DNA of 14,027 nucleotides from assembly GCA_002348725.1 (NCBI GenBank), contig DEAO01000029.1, positions 5,447-19,473 on the forward strand, in the 5' to 3' direction. Every line of letters starts with the position of its first letter. Positions within the stretch are counted from its first letter, which is position 1. Both the position numbers and the translations under genes were made by a program. Positions 7,071 to 14,027 of the stretch are shown one piece after another. Below the pieces are notes generated by a model that worked only from the letters and a program-made list of their open reading frames with translations, was not told where the DNA came from and searched no databases. Source of the DNA: Fidelibacterota bacterium UBA2980 (lineage in GTDB: Bacteria > Fidelibacterota > Marinisomatia > Marinisomatales > Marinisomataceae).

Positions 7071-9893
7071 ATGAGAAAGCTATTTAATATGGTAGCACTT
7101 GTTATGATGACTAGCTTTATGTTTGCACAAGGATCAGTATCAGGTACCGTTACTGATTCAGACGGAAATTCGCTTTTCGGTGCAAATGTAGTAGTTGAAG
7201 GTACATCATCAGGTGCGGCAACAGCTGCTGACGGATCATATTCAGTCGACGGTGTAGCAGGCGGTTCTTATACTGTAACTGCTTCATACATCGGATATGA
7301 ATCTGCTAGTGTGACTGTTAATGTAGATGGCGCTGCAACAGCAAACTTTTCACTATCTTCTAGTGCGGTTGCTGGTTCTTCTGTATCAGTTCTTGGATCT
7401 CGTTTTGCAAGAAATGTTGATGAACAAGCAGTTCCTGTAGAGGTTATTACAGAGCTTGAAATCCGTGCAACTGGACTTACTGAAACAAGTCAGTTGTTAC
7501 AGGCTTTAGTTCCGTCTTATAACGCTCCTCGTGGCTATATTACTGATGGATCTGATCATATGAGACCTGCTACATTACGTGGTATGGCTCCAGGACACGT
7601 TCTTGTACTTGTAAATGGTAAAAGACGTCACTCTGGTGCTCTAGTACACGTTAATGGTTCAGTTGGGCGTGGATCAACACAAGTTGATATTAACGCAATC
7701 CCAGCAAGCGCAATTCAAAAAATTGAAGTGTTGCGTGACGGGGCCTCAGCAAAATATGGTTCTGATGCTATCGCAGGCGTGATAAATATCGTTTTAAAGG
7801 AAGCAGGTGGTGCAGATGTTAGTGTAACATATGGACAAAGCTATTCTTTCTTTGAAAGAGGATATGGACACGACGAAGGATATATCACAGGACAAGATGA
7901 AAGCACATACGGTTGGGACAGTGACCCAGGTCACAATGGTTCAGGTTATTTACCATTTACTGGTGAAAGAGGCTGGGCTAGAAGTGGAATGCAATCTGTT
8001 AAGAAAACCGATGGTAAAAATTTAATCCTTCATGGTGGTACTGGTTTAAGCATGTTTGGTGGAAACCTTTACATTAGTGGGTCTATGCGTGATGGCGGAC
8101 GTACTAATCGTACTGGACTTGATCCAAGAATGCAGTACTTCGGTACAGATGCAAATGGTCAATTGACTAAGAGTGCATCAGCCACAGTAACACCAGACCC
8201 AAGAGAACGTGATTTTGATAGAGAAAATCATCGTATTGGTCGTGGAGAATTCGAACAAGTAAGTATGATGTGGAACGGTAACTTCCCAATGGAAGGTGGC
8301 GGTACATTCTATACTTTTGGTGGATTTAACACACGTAATGGAGAAAGTGGTTGTTATTATAGAAGAGCTCAAGACAACCGTACTCTTCGTGCGTGGTATC
8401 CAGATGGATTCCTACCACTTATTAGTCCAGAACTAACAGACAGTTCAGCTGCAGTTGGTATGAAAGGACTATGGGGAGATTACGCATATGATCTAAGTAT
8501 CGCTACTGGTGGCAATGATTTTGCATGGGGAATGCAAAATAGTCATAATGCTACTTATGGTACTGGTGCAGGACAACAATCTGATTTTGATTTAGGAACA
8601 TTAGGATATTCACAAACTTCTGTGAATCTTGATATGACTACTGTAACAGAAATAGACGGGTTTGCTGGTCCAGTAAATCTTGCTATGGGTCTTGAATGGC
8701 GTACTGAAAATTACACAATCGAAGCTGGTGAAGAAGCAGGATATGCTGATGGCGGCTTTGATGTATTAGATGGTCCAAGTGCTGGCGCAAGTGCTGCAGT
8801 TGGTTGTCAATGTTTACCAGGACTTGCTCCTGCTAACGAATCAGACAGAGACAGAGATGCTATTGGTGTTTATGTCGATGCAGAAGCTGATGTTCTTGAC
8901 AATCTTCTTGTAGGCGTAGCTTTAAGAGCTGAAAACTACAGTGATTTTGGACAAACAACTAATGGTAAACTTGCGATGAGATATGAATTGCAAGACGGTT
9001 TAGCAGTAAGAGCTTCTTTAAGCACTGGCTTTAGAGCTCCTGCTTTACAAGAAGCATATTTCTCATCTATCGCAACAAACTTTATTGACGGAGTACCTTA
9101 TGAAGTAGGTACCTTCCCTGTTGATACTGAACCTGCACGAGCTCTTGGTGCAACAGATCTTGAACCAGAAACTTCTAGCAATCTTTCAGCTGGTATGACA
9201 TGGAAAAATGACATGGCTTCACTAGAGGTAGATGCTTATAAGATTACTGTTGAAGATCGTATTGGTCTTACTGAAACTTTTAAAGGTGACGGTATGGTTC
9301 AATTCTTTAATGAAAGAAATATCTCAGCAGCAGCTGGTAGATGGTTCTTTAATGGAGTTGACACTGAGACAAACGGTTTAGATATCGTAGGTAAAATGAA
9401 CTTTGATATTCCTAATGGAAACTTGTTACTAAAAAGTGCACTAAACTTCACTGATACTGAAGTAACAAATAAAGGCGAACTTGAAACTCCTGCTAATTTA
9501 GCAGATTATACATCTCAAGTTCTTCTTGGTCGTGCAAACACTGTGAGATATGAAAATTCTGGTCCTAAGAATGTATTTCAATTCTCAGCAATGGTTCAAA
9601 AACCAACATGTAATTGGATGGTTAAATTGAACAATTGGGGTGAAGTAACAATCCCATCTGGAACAGAAGAAAGAGAACAAGTTCTATCTTCTAAATGGAC
9701 AGTAGATGCTGAATATTCAATGCAGCTAAACAGTCAAGCACGTTTATCTCTAGGGGTAAACAATATGTTTGACGTATATCCAGACAAAACTATTAAAAGA
9801 AATAGTTTCAATGGAATATTCCAACATTCTGGATACAGTCCTTTTGGATTTAATGGACGTTACTTATATGCTCGTATGGACATGAGCTTATAA
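7071..9893 (+). CDS. TonB-dependent outer-membrane receptor with N-terminal carboxypeptidase-regulatory-like domain
   Basis: This outer-membrane active-transport channel imports a ligand using energy from TonB-ExbBD. I place the start at ATG 7071 (940 residues), which has AGGA at 7061-7064 with proper spacing and is followed at once by a signal peptide (1-19, FMFA|QG). An in-frame ATG at 7047 would add eight polar residues and lacks a ribosome site. Domains in order: carboxypeptidase-regulatory-like fold (22-97); a short SVSVLGSR stretch (104-111), a possible TonB-box region; plug (about 115-243) with TLRGMAPGHVLVLVNGKRRH and IEVLRDGASAKYGSDAIAGV; and barrel (about 248-940) with LSTGFRAPALQE (650-661) and LSLGVNNMFDVYP (892-904). 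It resembles proteobacterial receptors of the RPASLRG/NGKRRH type. The ligand cannot be told. There is no SusD partner nearby, so it is not a standard SusCD pair. The last residue is Leu, not the usual aromatic. Confidence 0.93.
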   Translation: MRKLFNMVALVMMTSFMFAQGSVSGTVTDSDGNSLFGANVVVEGTSSGAATAADGSYSVDGVAGGSYTVTASYIGYESASVTVNVDGAATANFSLSSSAVAGSSVSVLGSRFARNVDEQAVPVEVITELEIRATGLTETSQLLQALVPSYNAPRGYITDGSDHMRPATLRGMAPGHVLVLVNGKRRHSGALVHVNGSVGRGSTQVDINAIPASAIQKIEVLRDGASAKYGSDAIAGVINIVLKEAGGADVSVTYGQSYSFFERGYGHDEGYITGQDESTYGWDSDPGHNGSGYLPFTGERGWARSGMQSVKKTDGKNLILHGGTGLSMFGGNLYISGSMRDGGRTNRTGLDPRMQYFGTDANGQLTKSASATVTPDPRERDFDRENHRIGRGEFEQVSMMWNGNFPMEGGGTFYTFGGFNTRNGESGCYYRRAQDNRTLRAWYPDGFLPLISPELTDSSAAVGMKGLWGDYAYDLSIATGGNDFAWGMQNSHNATYGTGAGQQSDFDLGTLGYSQTSVNLDMTTVTEIDGFAGPVNLAMGLEWRTENYTIEAGEEAGYADGGFDVLDGPSAGASAAVGCQCLPGLAPANESDRDRDAIGVYVDAEADVLDNLLVGVALRAENYSDFGQTTNGKLAMRYELQDGLAVRASLSTGFRAPALQEAYFSSIATNFIDGVPYEVGTFPVDTEPARALGATDLEPETSSNLSAGMTWKNDMASLEVDAYKITVEDRIGLTETFKGDGMVQFFNERNISAAAGRWFFNGVDTETNGLDIVGKMNFDIPNGNLLLKSALNFTDTEVTNKGELETPANLADYTSQVLLGRANTVRYENSGPKNVFQFSAMVQKPTCNWMVKLNNWGEVTIPSGTEEREQVLSSKWTVDAEYSMQLNSQARLSLGVNNMFDVYPDKTIKRNSFNGIFQHSGYSPFGFNGRYLYARMDMSL

Positions 9894-9921
9894 TCATAAC
9901 GTTTAAGAAGTATAAATAAAT

Positions 9922-9950
9922 AAAAAGCCTCTGATTTTCAGGGGCTTTTT
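9922..9950 (+). terminator. Strong intrinsic terminator after the TBDR gene
   Basis: AAAAAGCCTCTGA (9922-9934) pairs with TCAGGGGCTTTTT (9938-9950) to give a 13-bp stem with one G-U pair and a TTT loop. The T run forms the 3' arm. Because the 5' arm starts with five A bases, the element could also act on the opposite strand. It separates the TBDR unit from ggt. Confidence 0.9.
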
Positions 9951-9952
9951 AT

Positions 9953-9973
9953 TATACTTAAACACCTGAAATG
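9953..9973 (+). promoter_or_regulatory. Possible -10 element and short-leader start context of ggt
   Basis: TATACT (9953-9958) matches five of six bases of a -10 hexamer, but the region 16-18 bp upstream is terminator stem with no good -35. The 16 bases ending at the ATG (9958-9973) match the topA start context at 14 positions. With initiation near 9965 the leader would be about 6 nt. No Shine-Dalgarno is present. Alternatively, ggt is expressed by read-through from the TBDR gene. Confidence 0.35.
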
Positions 9974-11683
9974 AAAAACAACTATAAAACATTTATAAAA
10001 AATTTTATATATCTATTGCTTTGCATTCTTGTTACTTGGCAAGCATGGGAAGTATCAAGAGATAATAGAAACGGTGCAGTGTCTTCTACGTCTAAAATTG
10101 CATCTGATGTGGGGATTGATATGCTTAAGAAAGGCGGGAATGCATTTGATGCGATCGCAGCTACTGGATTTGCGCTTGCTGTCACATCTCCTGCTAATGG
10201 CAATATTGGTGGTGGTGGATTTTTGGTCGCTCATACAGCTTCTGGAGAATCGGTAAGTTTAGACTTTAGAGAAAAAGCACCAAAACTAGCATATGAAAAA
10301 ATGTTTCTCAATGACAATGGAGAATATGATAGGACTATTGCATTAGAGTCACATAAATCATCAGGAGTACCAGGCACAGTGAATGGTTTATTAAAAATTT
10401 TGAATGACTATGGATCAGGAAATCTTTCTTTACAAGAAATTTTAGCTCCTGCAATTGATTATGCGGAAAATGGCTTTGTTTTAAATAAAACTACTGCTAG
10501 AAGTTTCAATTATTATCGAGATCAATTTAATGGTGATGAAGGCACAAAAAGAATCTTTGTAAAAGAACAAGAATGGAAACAAGGCGATATTATTATACAA
10601 AAAGATTTAGCAAAAACACTTAAACGTATTTCTGCATCAGGGAATGCAGGTTTTTATGATGGGGAAACAGCAAACTTAATCGTAAAAGAAATGAACGATA
10701 ATGGTGGATTAATTAGCAAACAGGATTTGTTAGATTATGATTCAGCATATAGAGAACCAGTAATTGGTACTTATAAAGATTATAAAATCATTTCAATGGG
10801 GCCTCCAAGCTCTGGAGGAGTTCTTATAGTACAAATGTTAAACATGCTTGAAAATTTTGATGTAGAATCAATGAAAAGAAATTCAACAGAGTTCGTACAT
10901 CTTTTAACAGAAATACAGCGCTTGGCATATGCTGATAGAGCGACTCATTTAGGAGATCCTGATTTTTGGGATAATCCTATTGCGATGCTGACTTCTAAAG
11001 AATATGCTAAAGAAAGATTGGATTTAATTTCTATGAAAAATGCAACTCCTAGCATAGAAATTGCACATGGTAGTTGGAATAATAAAGAAAGTGTAGAGAC
11101 CACTCACTATTCTGTTATGGATAAAGCAGGAAACGTAGCCGGCATTACTACAACAATTAACTTAAGTTATGGTAATAAAAAAGTTGTTGATGGTGCAGGT
11201 TTCTTTCTTAACAATGAAATGGATGATTTCTCTTCAAAGCCAGGAGTGGGTAACGCATTTGGATTAATTGGATTTGATGCTAATGCAATACAACCATTTA
11301 AAAGACCATTAAGCTCGATGAGCCCAACAGTTGTAGTCAATAACACTGATAAAGGAATGCTTACAGTAGGAGCAGCAGGTGGTTCACGAATTATCACAGC
11401 AGTGCTACAGACAATAATTAGCGTTTTAGATCATGATTTAACAGTTGACAAAGCAATTGATACTCCAAGAACGCATTCACAATGGTTGCCAGATCAAATT
11501 TTTTATGAAAAAGATAGTTTTAATGAAAAAACAATAAAAGAATTACAAGAATTGAATCATACACTTAAATTAGTTGAGTATGGTATTGCACGTGCTCATG
11601 GAATACAATTAAAAAATGGTAAGTTTATTACAGCATCAGATAAAAGGGGAGAATTAGATGGAAATCAAGCATCAACATATTAG
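9971..11683 (+). CDS. ggt: Gamma-glutamyltranspeptidase (glutathione hydrolase), exported
   Basis: GGT cleaves gamma-glutamyl bonds, as in glutathione, releasing glutamate or transferring it to an acceptor; bacterial forms act in the periplasm. The 570-residue precursor begins with a positively charged stretch and a hydrophobic segment (about 12-24), serving as signal peptide or anchor. Typical motifs are GGNAFDAIAAT (55-65), GNIGGGGF (77-84), LDFREKAP (97-104, with the substrate-carboxylate Arg100), GPPSSGG (277-283), NNEMDDFS (414-421), PLSSMSPT (446-453) and GAAGGSRI (467-474). The nucleophile created by self-cleavage is Thr377 in TTHYSV (377-382), so the large chain should end at Glu376. 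The lid-loop region before PLSSMSPT is present. All key residues seen are intact. The gene follows a strong terminator, and its 3' end overlaps the next gene by 26 nt. Confidence 0.96.
   Translation: MKNNYKTFIKNFIYLLLCILVTWQAWEVSRDNRNGAVSSTSKIASDVGIDMLKKGGNAFDAIAATGFALAVTSPANGNIGGGGFLVAHTASGESVSLDFREKAPKLAYEKMFLNDNGEYDRTIALESHKSSGVPGTVNGLLKILNDYGSGNLSLQEILAPAIDYAENGFVLNKTTARSFNYYRDQFNGDEGTKRIFVKEQEWKQGDIIIQKDLAKTLKRISASGNAGFYDGETANLIVKEMNDNGGLISKQDLLDYDSAYREPVIGTYKDYKIISMGPPSSGGVLIVQMLNMLENFDVESMKRNSTEFVHLLTEIQRLAYADRATHLGDPDFWDNPIAMLTSKEYAKERLDLISMKNATPSIEIAHGSWNNKESVETTHYSVMDKAGNVAGITTTINLSYGNKKVVDGAGFFLNNEMDDFSSKPGVGNAFGLIGFDANAIQPFKRPLSSMSPTVVVNNTDKGMLTVGAAGGSRIITAVLQTIISVLDHDLTVDKAIDTPRTHSQWLPDQIFYEKDSFNEKTIKELQELNHTLKLVEYGIARAHGIQLKNGKFITASDKRGELDGNQASTY
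11645..11651 (+). promoter_or_regulatory. Shine-Dalgarno of the lipoprotein gene, inside ggt
   Basis: AGGGGAG lies six bases upstream of ATG 11658, within the coding end of ggt. It supports this start, and therefore the 26-nt overlap and translational coupling to ggt. Confidence 0.7.
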
Positions 11684-12614
11684 CATTATTATAATTTTAG
11701 GGTTAATTCTCAGTTGTGGCGGTGACAAACCGACAACTCCGGAACAAACTTTTCCTGAAATTACATATACTCCCGGAGAATATTATGGCGATGCCTTAGG
11801 ATATGTTGAATATCTTGCAGGTAATACTCCTATTATTATTACTGTTCCACATGATGGAACATTATCGCCATCTTCAATTGCTGATAGAACTTATGGGACG
11901 ATGGTAAGAGATACAAACTCAAGAAAGGTTGCAGAACGTTTTGCATATTTCTTTGTACAAAATTCTGGTGGATTATATCCTCATATTGTTTATTCAAATC
12001 TTCATAGAAGAAAATTAGATCCAAATAGAGATATCACAGAAGGAGCACAGGGTGATTTAGGAGCAATACAAGCGTATAATGCATACCATAAATTTATTCA
12101 AACGGCTGTTGATACAGTAGAAGCATATTTTGATTCTGGATTATTGTTAGATATGCATGGACACGGTCATGATATACAACGAATTGAGTTAGGATATTTA
12201 TTATCATCAGATGATTTAGGGCAAGGCAATGTATCAATTAACAGTCCAGAATATGCAGAAAAAAGTAGCATCACTCAAATGGCTTCTCTAACTCCAGCAA
12301 CATTCTCTGAACTATTAAGAGGACCTACAAGTTTTGGAGGATTGCTTGTGACAAAATCTTATAGCTATGAAGACGATGAGTATACTTTTGATGCAGTCCC
12401 AAGCACTACTACTGCAGATCCTGGAACAGATCCATACTTTAATGGTGGATATACCACAGCAACATATTCAGTGGGTAAAATAAATGTTATACAAATTGAA
12501 GCTAATTATGATCGCACACGTGATACTGCCAGAGGGTATGGTGCATTAGCAGCAGTGCTAGAACAAACAGTAAAAGAATTCTATCAAGAACATACTGCAA
12601 CACCGATATATTAA
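11658..12614 (+). CDS. Predicted lipoprotein of the N-formylglutamate amidohydrolase family
   Basis: This 318-residue protein looks like a metal-dependent amide hydrolase moved to the envelope. Its N-terminus has a charged start, a hydrophobic core (8-18) and a lipobox ILSC with Cys20, then a GGDKPTTPEQ linker typical of lipoproteins. The catalytic-type motifs of the family follow: TVPHDGTLSP (62-71), VRDTNSRK (83-90), HRRKLDPNRD (116-125), LLLDMHGHGH (162-171), and QIEANYDRTRD (279-289) near the end. His65, Asp165, His167 and His169 are plausible metal ligands or catalytic residues. Cytosolic N-formylglutamate amidohydrolase of histidine degradation carries no lipoprotein signal, so the true substrate here may be another N-acyl amino acid or peptide-like amide. 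The gene overlaps ggt by 26 nt, suggesting joint expression and a related substrate. Exact substrate unknown. Confidence 0.78.
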   Translation: MEIKHQHISIIIILGLILSCGGDKPTTPEQTFPEITYTPGEYYGDALGYVEYLAGNTPIIITVPHDGTLSPSSIADRTYGTMVRDTNSRKVAERFAYFFVQNSGGLYPHIVYSNLHRRKLDPNRDITEGAQGDLGAIQAYNAYHKFIQTAVDTVEAYFDSGLLLDMHGHGHDIQRIELGYLLSSDDLGQGNVSINSPEYAEKSSITQMASLTPATFSELLRGPTSFGGLLVTKSYSYEDDEYTFDAVPSTTTADPGTDPYFNGGYTTATYSVGKINVIQIEANYDRTRDTARGYGALAAVLEQTVKEFYQEHTATPIY

Positions 12615-12619
12615 TTAAT

Positions 12620-13735
12620 TTATTGGCCTTTTAATGCAGTAGCTTTATTGAGGTATTCAGTAGCATCTTCTAATCTTCCCTCACCGAAGTAAGTTCGATA
12701 AACACCATAATAATAATCAGCATTATTACCATCAAGATCAATTAAATCCATGTAATAACTTCTAGCTTTTCTCCATCTTTCAGATTGCTCTAAAGCTCTT
12801 GCTAATGCAAATAATGCTTCAGTATCTTCTGGTGCTAAGAAATAGGCTTCCTCAAAATTATATTCTGCTTCGTCAAAATCTTCCATTCTTAAATAAACAA
12901 TGCCTCTATTGAAATATAAATCAACTTTGACTTGATCTTCTACATCAGCATCATCCACTAACTCAATGGCTTTATTAAGTGTTTCAAGAGCATTCTCATA
13001 CTGTTCTTGTTGCGCATACAATGCACCCAGGCTTTTATAGATTAAAGGATTAGTTTCATCTATTTGGCTTGCTTGTTCTAGGTAACTCATTGCAGCAGGG
13101 AAATCTTCAAGCCTTGACATCGCATCTGCGCCAGCAATTAATAAAGATAGTCTTTGATCATCCTCAATATTATCACTTGCTAAGCCAAGATTAATATTTT
13201 GTAATGTATTTTCTTTATCTTGCTTTAATGAATAAAAAACAGACAGCAAATAGTATGCTCCTGGTTGTTTAGGGTCAAATTCTTTAGCAAAACTTGCTTC
13301 TTTAATAGCCATATCTAGTAAAGCTTCTCTTTTTGCGGGATCAGTGGCTCTACCTAATAATGAATTATAGCCAGCTGCCCTATTAAAAATTGATAGATAG
13401 CTTCTTGTTTTTGAAGCGGTGACTGCTGTTGAGATTGGTACCCTACTATCATTTCTTGTTGGACGAATTTTCAACTTTTCTGGTGCTTGCCCAGCAAGAT
13501 CAAGGTATTGTTTTACTTTTGCCCAATCTTGGCTTCTAACATACACTTTATCCCCTAAATGATAAGCAGCTTCCCATTTATCGTTTGGATGTTCTAACGC
13601 TTCTAAAAGAAATTTTTCAGCTTGTTTCCAATCTTTATCTTTGATATAAACACGCGCTGAATTCAATGCTTTGCCTTGAGCAAAAACAAAAGAAAAAATT
13701 ATTGTTAAAAGAAAAAGTTTTTTTGTATTTATCAT
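12620..13735 (-). CDS. Exported TPR-repeat protein
   Basis: The 371-residue protein has a signal peptide (1-19, KKLFLLTIIFSFVFA|QG) and is otherwise helical. Clear tetratricopeptide repeats lie at about 230-261, 271-302, 304-336 and 338-368, with degenerate ones at about 33-80, 140-155, 158-188 and 195-226. Residues 88-112 are a basic, Ser/Thr-rich break between helices. TPR arrays are protein-binding scaffolds; in the envelope they often serve outer-membrane assembly, secretion or motility complexes, but no partner is visible here. The start ATG (13733-13735 on the + strand) is backed by a GGAGGA Shine-Dalgarno seven bases upstream. It follows the pfkB-like gene by 46 nt on the same strand and is likely co-transcribed with it. 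It converges on the lipoprotein gene, with stops 5 bp apart. Confidence 0.85.
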   Translation of the reverse strand: MINTKKLFLLTIIFSFVFAQGKALNSARVYIKDKDWKQAEKFLLEALEHPNDKWEAAYHLGDKVYVRSQDWAKVKQYLDLAGQAPEKLKIRPTRNDSRVPISTAVTASKTRSYLSIFNRAAGYNSLLGRATDPAKREALLDMAIKEASFAKEFDPKQPGAYYLLSVFYSLKQDKENTLQNINLGLASDNIEDDQRLSLLIAGADAMSRLEDFPAAMSYLEQASQIDETNPLIYKSLGALYAQQEQYENALETLNKAIELVDDADVEDQVKVDLYFNRGIVYLRMEDFDEAEYNFEEAYFLAPEDTEALFALARALEQSERWRKARSYYMDLIDLDGNNADYYYGVYRTYFGEGRLEDATEYLNKATALKGQ

Positions 13736-13742
13736 ATAATAT

Positions 13743-13748
13743 TCCTCC
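13743..13748 (-). promoter_or_regulatory. Strong Shine-Dalgarno of the TPR gene
   Basis: On the minus strand GGAGGA lies seven bases before the ATG, the closest match to the consensus ribosome site in the window. It fixes the TPR start. Confidence 0.75.
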
Positions 13749-13767
13749 GATTGGTCAAGTTAGTATT

Positions 13768-13773
13768 ATTATA
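13768..13773 (-). promoter_or_regulatory. Possible -10 element in the pfkB-TPR gap
   Basis: A perfect TATAAT reads on the minus strand between the pfkB-like stop and the TPR start. No good -35 is found at 15-19 bp: CTTACA (13788-13793) is only 14 bp away. It may give the TPR gene its own weak promoter, or be chance in AT-rich DNA. Confidence 0.3.
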
Positions 13774-13781
13774 GAGTGATT

Positions 13782-14027
13782 TCAAGATGTAAGACTGTTT
13801 TTTAGCCATTTTTTTCTTAACAAATATTGTTCTTCAGAGAAAGATAAAAGACCTTTATGTCCAATATCTTCGATGCAAAACGAAGCCATCGCTGACCCAT
13901 CTACGACAGCATCCATCATGTCTGAACCTTTTGATAAACTATGGATTAGCCCTCCTGCAAAACAGTCGCCAGCTCCAGTCGTATCTTTTACTTCATCAAC
14001 ATAGTAGGCACCAATAGAAAAATTATT
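13782..14027 (-). CDS. PfkB-family carbohydrate/nucleoside kinase, C-terminal fragment (5' end outside the window)
   Basis: Reading the minus strand from the window edge gives 81 residues ending at the TGA in 13782-13784. They contain DTTGAGDCFAGGL, the PfkB family signature 2 (DTxGAGDxF), whose Asp (residue 21 of the fragment) is the catalytic base. Downstream is GSDMMDAVVDGSAMASFCIEDIG, the usual helix after the signature, where family members read A..A...AS.CV...G. PfkB enzymes phosphorylate sugars or nucleosides with ATP. The substrate-binding N-terminal half is missing, so ribokinase, adenosine kinase or another specificity cannot be chosen. The end looks natural, not broken. The TPR gene begins 46 nt downstream. 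Confidence 0.9.
   Translation of the reverse strand, partial: NNFSIGAYYVDEVKDTTGAGDCFAGGLIHSLSKGSDMMDAVVDGSAMASFCIEDIGHKGLLSFSEEQYLLRKKWLKNSLTS

Noticed and set aside
9971..12614. TBDR and ggt-lipoprotein pair as one operon
   Set aside because: A strong intrinsic terminator lies between them and ggt has its own possible start region, so co-transcription is not supported beyond possible read-through.
1..14027. A defence, phage, CRISPR or mobile-element system
   Set aside because: All genes have ordinary housekeeping, envelope or transport assignments; no transposase, integrase, nuclease, repeat-spacer array or tRNA-linked attachment site was seen on either strand.

Overview
The window is an AT-rich bacterial chromosome segment with tightly packed genes. 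It suggests a marine, Gram-negative, FCB-group organism; an uncultivated Marinimicrobia (SAR406)-like lineage is my best guess. Supporting signs are an LptD-like outer-membrane protein C-terminus, a large TonB-dependent receptor (TBDR) with an N-terminal carboxypeptidase-regulatory-like domain, signal peptides ending in Ala-Gln, an alpha2-type glycyl-tRNA synthetase and a DNA topoisomerase I with C-terminal Toprim-associated repeats instead of zinc ribbons. The lineage is inferred from gene style, not from a marker search. There are no tRNA or rRNA genes, CRISPR arrays, insertion sequences or phage genes.

Positions 1-6920 hold housekeeping genes on the + strand: the 3' end of an lptD-like gene, hisS, then a very tight run topA, ccmH, glyS and a Bax inhibitor-1/YccA-family gene with gaps of -1, 9 and 3 nt. 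The run probably starts at a promoter after hisS. None of these genes has a clear Shine-Dalgarno sequence.

Positions 6921-9970 hold one TBDR gene as its own transcription unit: a good sigma-70-type promoter, a leader of about 95 nt with a repeated 9-mer and alternative small hairpins, a Shine-Dalgarno, a richer base composition than its neighbours, and a strong intrinsic terminator.

Positions 9971-12614 hold an overlapping pair, an exported gamma-glutamyltranspeptidase (ggt) and a predicted lipoprotein of the N-formylglutamate amidohydrolase family. Together they may form a periplasmic or cell-surface module that hydrolyses glutamyl and amide bonds.

Positions 12620-14027 are on the - strand: an exported TPR-repeat protein, and upstream of it the C-terminal 81 residues of a PfkB-family sugar/nucleoside kinase cut by the window end. 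The lipoprotein and TPR genes converge with only 5 bp between their stop codons.

I did not find a clearly new multi-gene system. The signals most worth a second look are small cis-elements: a near-identical 16-nt start context at topA and ggt, a shared promoter layout at topA and the TBDR gene, the structured TBDR leader, and a perfect 30-bp AT-only palindrome on the hisS stop codon.
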